Positions 1 through 4,782 of a DNA stretch of 5,848 nt are shown in pieces. Source of the DNA: Clostridiales bacterium UBA3277 (GTDB lineage Bacteria; Bacillota; Clostridia; Oscillospirales; Oscillospiraceae); NCBI GenBank assembly GCA_002362145.1, contig DETX01000036.1, forward strand, positions 1 to 5,848, read 5' to 3'. Every line of letters begins with the position of its first letter. Positions within the stretch are counted from its first letter, which is position 1. The notes under the pieces are model-generated. The model did no database searches. It worked only from the letters and a program-made list of their open reading frames with translations, and was not told the DNA's origin. Both the position numbers and the translations under genes were made by a program.

Positions 1-114
1 GCCAAGGAGGGCGTCATTGCCGAAGTGAAGAAGCGCGAGCATTACGTCAGCCCCAGCCTGAAGCGTAAGCAGAAGTCCGAAGCTGCTCGTAAGAACAAGA
101 GAAAGTTCTATTGA
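1..114 (+). CDS. rpsU: 30S ribosomal protein S21, C-terminal part (5' end outside window)
   Basis: The plus-strand frame from base 1 gives 37 residues and a TGA stop at 112-114. It begins [20 protein letters not shown] and ends [12 protein letters not shown]. The KKREHY...[15 protein letters not shown] pattern is the conserved basic C-terminal helix of S21, a small-subunit protein near the 3' end of 16S rRNA that helps in initiation. S21 is usually 57-60 residues long, so about 20 N-terminal residues and the start codon lie upstream of the window. The gene is followed after 22 bases by a strong hairpin terminator, so it ends its transcription unit here. The identification is firm despite the truncation, because the basic tail with SEAARK is very characteristic. 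Confidence 0.95.
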   Translation, partial: AKEGVIAEVKKREHYVSPSLKRKQKSEAARKNKRKFY

Positions 115-136
115 TCCCTCTTGACAAGCGTATAAG

Positions 137-168
137 AGCCGCCCTGCTGAAAGCAGGGCGGCTTTTTT
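137..168 (+). terminator. Intrinsic terminator of rpsU
   Basis: A 12-bp perfect stem (agccgccctgct at 137-148, agcagggcggct at 152-163) with a 3-base gaa loop is followed by a run of six T (163-168). This is a classic Rho-independent terminator for rpsU. In the other direction the hairpin lies just beyond the stop of the minus-strand gene ending at 185. The T-tract on that strand is poor, but it may still serve as a weak bidirectional terminator, since no other hairpin ends that operon. Confidence 0.93.
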
Positions 169-184
169 ACCGTCTTTGGGGTTG

Positions 185-538
185 TTATTTGAGCAGCGCC
201 TTTTCCCAGTCCGTCTCCCGGAAGCCGGTGAGAACGGCGGTATCCGTCACCACCAGCGGGCGCTTTATGAGCATCCCGTCGCTGGCAAGCAGCCGCAGCT
301 GCTCCTCTTCGCTCATGGCGGGAAGCCGGTCCTTGAGATTAAGCTCCTTGTATTTCAGCCCGCTGGTGTTGAAGAACCGCTTCAGGGGCAGCCCGCTTTT
401 TTCATACCAGGCCTTCAGCTCCTCGTAGGAGGGGTTGTCGTCTTTGATATGCCGGGCGTCATAGGAGACGCCACGGCCGTCCAGCCAGGCCCTGGCCTTC
501 TTACAGGTGGAGCAGGGGGGATATTCTAAAAACAGCAT
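185..538 (-). CDS. ArsC/Spx-family thioredoxin-fold protein (YusI-like)
   Basis: This encodes 117 residues starting MLFLEYPPCSTCKKARAWLD. The N-terminal CxxC (C9-S-T-C12) after a short beta strand, the NTSG segment (57-60), the RP pair (R93-P94) that places the cis-proline, and the late GF (105-106) match the arsenate reductase-like ArsC/Spx/YffB family. At 117 residues it fits the short YusI-type members rather than Spx itself (about 131). Family members are glutathione- or thioredoxin-linked reductases or RNA polymerase-binding regulators; which applies here cannot be read from the sequence. The ATG at 536-538 has a GAGAGG ribosome binding site (546-551) that overlaps the stop codon of the upstream glycosyltransferase gene, with only 11 bases between the genes. 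The pair is therefore an operon and probably translationally coupled. No arsenic-resistance neighbour (arsB, arsR) is present, so arsenate reduction is not supported by context. Confidence 0.9.
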   Translation of the reverse strand: MLFLEYPPCSTCKKARAWLDGRGVSYDARHIKDDNPSYEELKAWYEKSGLPLKRFFNTSGLKYKELNLKDRLPAMSEEEQLRLLASDGMLIKRPLVVTDTAVLTGFRETDWEKALLK

Positions 539-549
539 GGTTTTTCCTC

Positions 550-1824
550 TCATTCCCGGCCCAGGAGCCGTTTGATGAATTGTTTCCAGTAGTGAAATTC
601 CAGATAGTGGTGCCACCGGAAGGGCCTCTTCCCGGAGAGATACTCTCCAAATTGGCGCCGTCCCGCCTGATACCCCTCCCAGAGGTAATCCACATGGTCC
701 ATGTACCAGTCGTCCATAAACCACTGATACCGGTACATGTCCTGGTAGGAGGCCATATAGTCCCGGAAGCACTTTTTGAGATACTTCCGGGAGCGGAACC
801 GGGCGTCCGGGGAGACATAGCCCTGGTCCTCCGCGAACCGCTCAAGAATGTCGTTGTCGGTCATGAGGAAGGGCCCGCACATATCCACAGGGTAGAGGGG
901 GAGGTTGGCGTCGATGTATACGGCGTTCAGCTCCCGCATTTTGTTCACGCAGACCTGAAAATCGTTGTTGAGCACGCACCGCTCCACAATCTCCACCCGC
1001 TGACCGTTTTTGGCAAAGAGCATATTATGGGGGAGGGAACCGGAGAAGGTGGCCACCGCCTTGGTATTTCGAATGTAGAAGATCATCCGTTCCAGGGGCA
1101 CCTTCTCGGGGTAGAGAATCGTGTAGCCGTTTCGGGCAAAGAAATCGTCCAGAATTTCCAGTCCAAACTCAAAGCCACTGCCCTTTTGCAGCTGGCTCCG
1201 GCTGAAGAAGATCTTCTCCGGGGCGTCCCAGCCGGGGTCAGAAGCGGCGTTGGCCGCCACCGTGTCAAAGATGTCGAGGAATTTGGGCGACCAGTCCTGG
1301 CGGCACTGGAAGGCCCGCTGGGGGATGACGACCTCCTGGTAGGCCGTGGGTTCCGAAATAAATTCCAGCTTATCCAAAATTCCGAGAAGCCGGAAAAATT
1401 CCCGATAGTTGCCCTTAATCTCCCGGGGCTGCCCCTGGTTCAGGAGAAAGACGTATTTGTCAATGGTGGGGTCATTTTCCAGAAAGTACCAGAGCCGGGC
1501 CACGCCCTCCACCAGAAAATGTCCCCATTGGTTCACCAGATAACCGCAGTAGACCACCTTTTGATCCACATATGCGGGCTTCTCGAAGGGATAGGAGCCT
1601 TCGACCCGGCGGAGAATCGCAGACAGGGCAACATAGTCCCCCTTTTCGTCCACCACGCCGCCCCGGCCAAACAGCAGCCCCTGCTCCGGCCGCAGAGGCA
1701 GGAGCACCGCGTTGCGACCCTGCCAAATTTCCGGGGTTTCCACCCTGGAAAGGGGTTCACAGTACCATTTTTTCAGAGCCCCGGCCTTCTTCGGCCGGAG
1801 ATATCGATAATCGATGCGTTCCAC
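550..1824 (-). CDS. Glycosyltransferase family 61 (DUF563) protein, GTG start
   Basis: This encodes 424 residues from a GTG at 1822-1824 (reads VERIDYRYLRPKK). Family-61-type features are WGHFLVEGVARLW (100-112), matching the conserved GHFL.E...RLW block, then PEKIFFSRS (202-210). Next come the C-terminal nucleotide-sugar region KAVATFSGSLPHNMLF (255-270) and VEI (277-279), matching the usual GA.L.N.LF...VEI. The enzyme probably transfers a sugar to a surface polysaccharide or glycoprotein; donor and acceptor are unknown. No signal peptide or membrane segment is visible, so it should act in the cytoplasm. Beyond about residue 345 there is an unusual aromatic-rich tail. The frame is open back to an ATG at 1930-1932, but the promoter and its predicted transcription start (about 1860) lie inside that extension, and an AGGAGG sits ahead of the GTG. 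The shorter start is therefore chosen. It is co-transcribed with the ArsC-like gene downstream. Confidence 0.85.
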   Translation of the reverse strand: MERIDYRYLRPKKAGALKKWYCEPLSRVETPEIWQGRNAVLLPLRPEQGLLFGRGGVVDEKGDYVALSAILRRVEGSYPFEKPAYVDQKVVYCGYLVNQWGHFLVEGVARLWYFLENDPTIDKYVFLLNQGQPREIKGNYREFFRLLGILDKLEFISEPTAYQEVVIPQRAFQCRQDWSPKFLDIFDTVAANAASDPGWDAPEKIFFSRSQLQKGSGFEFGLEILDDFFARNGYTILYPEKVPLERMIFYIRNTKAVATFSGSLPHNMLFAKNGQRVEIVERCVLNNDFQVCVNKMRELNAVYIDANLPLYPVDMCGPFLMTDNDILERFAEDQGYVSPDARFRSRKYLKKCFRDYMASYQDMYRYQWFMDDWYMDHVDYLWEGYQAGRRQFGEYLSGKRPFRWHHYLEFHYWKQFIKRLLGRE

Positions 1825-1834
1825 GCTTCTCAGT

Positions 1835-1840
1835 CCTCCT
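1835..1840 (-). promoter_or_regulatory. Shine-Dalgarno site deciding the glycosyltransferase start
   Basis: AGGAGG on the minus strand lies 10 bases upstream of the GTG at 1822-1824. It is inside the reading frame that continues to 1932, and there is no ATG between it and the GTG. Together with the promoter just upstream it argues for initiation at the GTG. The spacing is slightly long but workable. Confidence 0.75.
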
Positions 1841-1866
1841 GAAAAAGGAATTTCCGAATTAAGAAA

Positions 1867-1895
1867 ATTATACGATATCCCGGAATCCTTGTCAA
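1867..1895 (-). promoter_or_regulatory. Perfect consensus sigma-A promoter for the glycosyltransferase operon
   Basis: On the minus strand, TTGACA (1890-1895) is followed by a 17-base spacer and TATAAT (1867-1872), an exact match to the vegetative consensus at optimal spacing. Transcription should start near 1860, giving a leader of about 36 bases before the GTG start. The promoter lies just downstream of the terminator that closes the neighbouring unit (1931-1964), so the two units are insulated. No operator-like repeat is obvious, which suggests strong and possibly constitutive expression. Confidence 0.92.
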
Positions 1896-1930
1896 CAGAA
1901 TTGCCAGCATCCACCCAGAGGCGAACACGC

Positions 1931-1964
1931 AAAAAGCCCGCTGTGACTGCTCACAGCGGGCTTT
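1931..1964 (-). terminator. Intrinsic terminator of the yqeG-peptidase-efp-CD1247-like unit
   Basis: Arms 1933-1946 and 1951-1964 are perfectly complementary (14 bp, including a GC-rich agcccgctgtga core) around a 4-base loop. Read on the minus strand, the stem runs into five T (1935-1931). It starts 10 bases after the stop of the acidic zinc-ribbon gene and ends its transcription unit ahead of the next promoter. Confidence 0.92.
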
Positions 1965-1973
1965 CCGATAGAC

Positions 1974-2435
1974 TTATTCGTCCTTGTCCTCGTCCTCGGT
2001 GGAGAACTCCAGGGTCTCACCGCAGTTGGGGCAGACGATGCTGCCCTGCTCCAGGGTTGCCTCGTCGAAGTCGATGATGTTGCCGCAGGCACACTCTACC
2101 TCATAGATGGTGGAGTCCTCGTCGCCGAAGTCGAAGCCCTCTTCGGGGTCCTCGTCCTCGTCAAAGTCATCATCGTCCTCGTCGTCCTCGTCGTATTCCC
2201 AGTCATCGTCGTCCTCATCCATGATGTAGTCCTCGATGGCATCCAGGTCCTCTTCGATCTCGTCCAGCTCGTCGGAGATGGCGATGGTGGTGTCCTCAAT
2301 GTCGGCCACGCGCTTGGTCACATCCCCAAGCAAATCCACGATGGCGGCAATCATCTTGCCCTCGTTGGACTCGGTATCCAGCTTGAGACCGTCCATCAGA
2401 CCCTTGAGATAGGCGGACTTTTCAGAAATGGTCAT
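1974..2435 (-). CDS. CD1247 N-terminal domain-type protein with acidic linker and zinc ribbon
   Basis: This encodes 153 residues. The N-terminus (ISEKSAYLKGLMDGLKLD, then EGKMIAAIVDLLGDV, 3-39) matches the helical domain named after C. difficile CD1247, a clostridial family of unknown function. A helical, coiled-coil-like acidic stretch (about 40-71) runs into an extreme acidic linker: 27 of residues 73-107 are Asp or Glu. The C-terminus carries a zinc-ribbon motif, C115-x-C117 and C135-x2-C138 (CACG ... CPNCGE), likely binding one zinc, then a second short acidic tail. The protein is probably cytoplasmic; no membrane segment or signal is seen. The ATG at 2433-2435 has AAAGGAG at 2442-2448. 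It lies 27 bases downstream of efp with no promoter visible between, so it is co-transcribed with efp and is the last gene of the unit. The function is not known; the family call comes from recalled sequence pattern. Confidence 0.88.
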   Translation of the reverse strand: MTISEKSAYLKGLMDGLKLDTESNEGKMIAAIVDLLGDVTKRVADIEDTTIAISDELDEIEEDLDAIEDYIMDEDDDDWEYDEDDEDDDDFDEDEDPEEGFDFGDEDSTIYEVECACGNIIDFDEATLEQGSIVCPNCGETLEFSTEDEDKDE

Positions 2436-2462
2436 ACAATACTCCTTTAAATGGGGCGGCGA

Positions 2463-3026
2463 TCAGGCCTTGGAGCGGCCCAGATATTCGCCGGTACGGG
2501 TATCCACCTGGATCTTGTCGCCTTCGTTGATGAACAGGGGCACCTTCACCTCAGCGCCGGTCTCCAGAGTGGCGGGCTTGGTGACGTTGGTGGCGGTGTT
2601 GCCGGCAAAGCCGGGCTCAGTCTTGGTGACGACCAGGTCGGCGAAGTTGGGAACTTCCACGCCGAACACCTTGCCCTTGTAGAGCATGATGGTGCACACG
2701 TCGTTCTCCTTGACGAACTTGAAGGAGTCGTCCAGAGCGGAGGCGTCGATGGGCTCCAGCTCATAGGTCTCCTGGTCCATGAAGTAGTACAGAGATCCGT
2801 CGTTGTAGGAATACTCCATCTTCTTGCGCTCCACGAAAGCGGTGGGGAACTTGGCGGTGGGGTTGAAGCTGGTCTCGGTCACGGCACCGGTGATGACGTT
2901 CTTCATCTTGACGCGGACGAAGGCAGCGCCCTTGCCGGGCTTGACGTGCTGGAACTCCACAACCTGCATGACCTTTCCGTCCATGTCAAAGGTAACGCCG
3001 TTTCTGAATTCACCTGCAGAAATCAT
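2463..3026 (-). CDS. efp: Translation elongation factor P
   Basis: This encodes 187 residues, full length for the family, from [20 protein letters not shown] to [16 protein letters not shown] binds between the P and E sites of stalled ribosomes and speeds peptide-bond formation at consecutive prolines. The N-terminal KOW-like domain (about 1-62) contains the conserved loop [10 protein letters not shown], with Lys32 at the tip that is post-translationally modified in many bacteria. Two OB-type domains follow (about 65-127 and 130-187), with the typical EPGFAGNT and [14 protein letters not shown] motifs in the last. The ATG at 3024-3026 has AGGAGG at 3036-3041. The gene has its own promoter in the 111-base gap behind the peptidase gene. 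No terminator is seen in that gap, so it can also be reached from the yqeG promoter. None of the known modification genes (epmA/B, earP, ymfI) is in the window. Confidence 0.98.
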   Translation of the reverse strand: MISAGEFRNGVTFDMDGKVMQVVEFQHVKPGKGAAFVRVKMKNVITGAVTETSFNPTAKFPTAFVERKKMEYSYNDGSLYYFMDQETYELEPIDASALDDSFKFVKENDVCTIMLYKGKVFGVEVPNFADLVVTKTEPGFAGNTATNVTKPATLETGAEVKVPLFINEGDKIQVDTRTGEYLGRSKA

Positions 3027-3045
3027 TCTATTTATCCTCCTAGTG

Positions 3046-3062
3046 CCTCCCCTTGGGGGAAG
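3046..3062 (-). promoter_or_regulatory. Small leader hairpin just upstream of the efp ribosome binding site
   Basis: In the predicted efp leader RNA, arms 3056-3062 (cuucccc) and 3046-3052 (ggggagg) pair around a caa loop: six Watson-Crick pairs and one G-U. The 3' arm contains a second Shine-Dalgarno-like GGGGAGG, only a few bases before the real AGGAGG (3036-3041). It has no T-run and is not a terminator. It could affect ribosome loading or RNA stability, or be the remnant of a dispersed repeat. Confidence 0.4.
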
Positions 3063-3090
3063 TAATTTGGTGCATAAAACTAGCTAGTAT

Positions 3091-3119
3091 ATTCTATCGC
3101 AAATCTTTCGAATATGCAA
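3091..3119 (-). promoter_or_regulatory. Predicted sigma-A promoter for efp
   Basis: On the minus strand, TTGCAT (3114-3119) is followed by a 17-base spacer and TAGAAT (3091-3096). Each hexamer fits the vegetative consensus except for one or two positions. Transcription would start near 3084, giving a leader of about 58 bases. The surrounding gap is noticeably AT-rich compared with the genes, as expected of a promoter. It allows efp and the zinc-ribbon gene to be made independently of yqeG and the peptidase. Confidence 0.72.
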
Positions 3120-3137
3120 GGGGCCAGGGAAAAATTT

Positions 3138-4202
3138 TTAGACAATGATCAAATTTTTGGGGCTGTGGGTGATATCCTCGCAGCCATCCTGCTTCAAAAT
3201 GGTTACATCCTCGATGCGGACGCCGAATTTTCCGGGCAGATAGATGCCGGGCTCGGCGGAGCAGACAGAATGGACCGGCATGGGATCGTGGTTGGAGGCG
3301 TTGGGGCTGGGGTTCTCATGGATCTCAAGGCCCAGGCTGTGGCCGTAGCCGTGGCCGAAATACGCGCCGTATCCGGCGTCCGAGATGACCTTCCGGGCCA
3401 CGGCGTCGATGTCGCAGCCGGGGACGCCGGCCTTGGTGACGGCGATGGCGGCCTTCTGGGCCTCCAGAACGGTGTTGTAGACCTTCTCCATCTCCTCAGT
3501 GGCGTAGCCCACGGCCACGGTGCGGGTCATGTCGGAGCAGTAGCCCATGTAGCTGGCGCCGAAGTCCATGGTGATGAAGTCACCGGCCTGGATCACCCGC
3601 TCTCCGGCCACGCCGTGGGGCATGCTGGTGTTGGGGCCGGAGACCACGATGGGGTCAAAGGCCAGGCCCGTGCCGCCGTTTTTGTACATACAATAGATGA
3701 GCTCTGCCTGCAATTCCAGCTCCGTCATGCCGGGCTTGATCCGGGTCAGCACTTCGGAGAAGGCCTTGTCGGTGATGTCCTGGGCCTTGCGCATGAGCTC
3801 CAGCTCCCAGGGCTCCTTCTGGCCCCGGAAGGCGCTGATCTGAGCATTGAAGGGCAAAAGCTTTGCGTTGAGGTTCTTTTCGTAGCCCATGAACTCCTCG
3901 GCGGAGAGGTAGTGCTCCTCATAGCCCAGGGCGGTGACGCCGAAGTCGGCGATGGCATCGTTGAGGCGGCTGTAGTAGCCGTGGCCCCGGTTCACCTCCA
4001 AAACCGCAAACCCCTTGAGGCTGTTGGTGGCGGACTCGATGTAGCGGCTGTCGGTAAAGTAGCGGCAGCCCTTTTTCGTCACGATGGCCACGCCCTCGGC
4101 GATGTCAAATTCGGCGCCGTAGTGGCGGGCGTAGCGGGAGGTCAGCAGCAGGCCGTCCACCTCGCCGTCCAGCAGGGACAGATATTTATCCAGGTTTCTC
4201 AT
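3138..4202 (-). CDS. M24B metallopeptidase, Xaa-Pro aminopeptidase/dipeptidase type
   Basis: This encodes 354 residues. The N-terminal creatinase-like domain (about 1-125) includes the family pattern YFTDSRYIE (48-56). The C-terminal pita-bread catalytic domain (about 132-354) keeps the five metal ligands: D213 (TMDFGA), D224 (CSDMTRT), H288 (GHGYGHSLG), E317 (EPGIYLPG) and E331 (VRIEDV). The substrate-shaping H196 (SMPHG) is also present. It should be an active two-metal cytoplasmic enzyme that removes an N-terminal residue before proline or splits Xaa-Pro dipeptides; the exact specificity cannot be read. Length fits the 350-360 residue PepQ/YqhT-like group. The ATG at 4200-4202 has AGGAGG (4211-4216) and overlaps the yqeG stop as ATGA, indicating translational coupling. 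It precedes efp, as yqhT does in Bacillus. No terminator follows its TAA. Confidence 0.96.
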   Translation of the reverse strand: MRNLDKYLSLLDGEVDGLLLTSRYARHYGAEFDIAEGVAIVTKKGCRYFTDSRYIESATNSLKGFAVLEVNRGHGYYSRLNDAIADFGVTALGYEEHYLSAEEFMGYEKNLNAKLLPFNAQISAFRGQKEPWELELMRKAQDITDKAFSEVLTRIKPGMTELELQAELIYCMYKNGGTGLAFDPIVVSGPNTSMPHGVAGERVIQAGDFITMDFGASYMGYCSDMTRTVAVGYATEEMEKVYNTVLEAQKAAIAVTKAGVPGCDIDAVARKVISDAGYGAYFGHGYGHSLGLEIHENPSPNASNHDPMPVHSVCSAEPGIYLPGKFGVRIEDVTILKQDGCEDITHSPKNLIIV

Positions 4203-4699
4203 TGATATTTCCTCCTAGCAATGGCAATGAAGGGCACCTCCAAAAGATGGCGGGCCTTCAGCCAGAGATTATGATTGTGGATGGAGTCGATGAGGATCGG
4301 CAAAACGCCGGTGCCGTTGGCTCCCAGAATGTCGGTGTAGATCTGATCCCCGGCCAGGGCCGCCTGATCGGCGGGGACGCCGTATTTTTTCAGGCACTGG
4401 CGGATGCCCTTGCCGAAGGGCTTTCTGGCATAGGTGATGCAGTCCAGACCCAGCTCCCGGCTGATGGTGGGAACCCGGCCGTTGTGGCTGTTGGAGACCA
4501 CGCAGACCTGAATGTCCGGGAGGGCCTTCATATGCTCCAGCCAGGCGAGCATCTCCCCGGTGGGGATATCGGTGGTGTAGGGTACGATGGTGTTGTCAAA
4601 ATCCAGCATAAGCAGCCGGATGCCCCGCTTTCGGAGTGTGTCCTCATGGAGATCCGTCAGCTTTGCGTAGTGGAGCTTTGGCAGGGGGGAAATGGGCAT
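4199..4699 (-). CDS. yqeG: YqeG-family HAD-IIIA phosphatase
   Basis: This encodes 166 residues. HAD motif I is MLDFDNTIVPY with the nucleophile D33 and acid/base D35. Motif II is the serine of VVSN (S69), motif III a lysine in ARKPFGKG (K93), and motif IV GDQIYTDILGAN with D118 and D123. All catalytic positions are intact, and length and motif spacing fit YqeG/Gep4 (subfamily IIIA). Relatives include phosphatidylglycerophosphate phosphatase, so a role in cardiolipin/phosphatidylglycerol synthesis is possible, but the substrate of bacterial YqeG is not settled. There is no membrane helix; HLLEVPFIAIA near the C-terminus (151-161) is only mildly hydrophobic. The ATG at 4697-4699 is preceded by AAGGAGG (4706-4712). 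It is the first gene of the unit, with a strong promoter at 4754-4782, and its TGA overlaps the peptidase start by four bases. Confidence 0.95.
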   Translation of the reverse strand: MPISPLPKLHYAKLTDLHEDTLRKRGIRLLMLDFDNTIVPYTTDIPTGEMLAWLEHMKALPDIQVCVVSNSHNGRVPTISRELGLDCITYARKPFGKGIRQCLKKYGVPADQAALAGDQIYTDILGANGTGVLPILIDSIHNHNLWLKARHLLEVPFIAIARRKYQ

Positions 4700-4728
4700 A
4701 AGGCCCCTCCTTCCGTCATAGGCTGTGG

Positions 4729-4748
4729 GGATGGGTCATAGCCCATCC
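4729..4748. repeat. Inverted repeat at the predicted yqeG transcription start
   Basis: ggatggg (4729-4735) and cccatcc (4742-4748) are perfect 7-base inverted arms around tcatag. The predicted minus-strand transcription start (about 4747) is at its edge, so the repeat occupies roughly +1 to +19. It could be a repressor operator or a stem-loop at the 5' end of the mRNA. A direct 7-base repeat gtcatag occurs at 4735-4741 and 4715-4721, about two helical turns apart. Confidence 0.5.
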
Positions 4749-4753
4749 GTGAA

Positions 4754-4782
4754 ATTATAGCACGGGAAAGGGGATTTGTCCA
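4754..4782 (-). promoter_or_regulatory. Extended -10 sigma-A promoter for yqeG
   Basis: On the minus strand, TGGACA (4777-4782, one mismatch) is followed by a 17-base spacer and TATAAT (4754-4759). A TG one base upstream of the -10 forms an extended -10 (TGCTATAAT). Transcription should start near 4747, leaving a leader of about 48 bases with a good ribosome binding site. The -35 box overlaps the first base of the divergent gene's start codon, and the spacer covers that gene's ribosome binding site. Confidence 0.88.

Noticed and set aside
580..1842. 420-codon open frame on the plus strand opposite the glycosyltransferase gene
   Set aside because: It is an antisense shadow: the minus strand has clear family-61 motifs, a perfect promoter and a ribosome binding site. 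The plus-strand translation is full of low-complexity His/Val/Gly-type sequence with no recognisable motif.
2115..2230. Trinucleotide-like repeat as a CRISPR or microsatellite array
   Set aside because: It is explained by Asp/Glu codons of the acidic linker, with no constant repeat-spacer structure.
2451..3065. 204-codon plus-strand open frame opposite efp
   Set aside because: efp on the minus strand is unmistakable over its whole length; this is its complement.
3128..3140. A/T tract (aaaaattttt) after the peptidase stop as a terminator
   Set aside because: There is no GC-rich stem, only an AT self-complementary tract. Readthrough into efp is more likely.
3114..4205. 363-codon open frame on the plus strand opposite the M24B peptidase
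   Set aside because: Its Gly/Val/Ala/His/Asp-rich translation is typical of the antisense of a GC-rich gene. The minus strand keeps all five metal ligands of the peptidase.
4202..4741. 179-codon plus-strand frame opposite yqeG
   Set aside because: All HAD motifs are on the minus strand. The plus frame runs through the yqeG leader and is a shadow.
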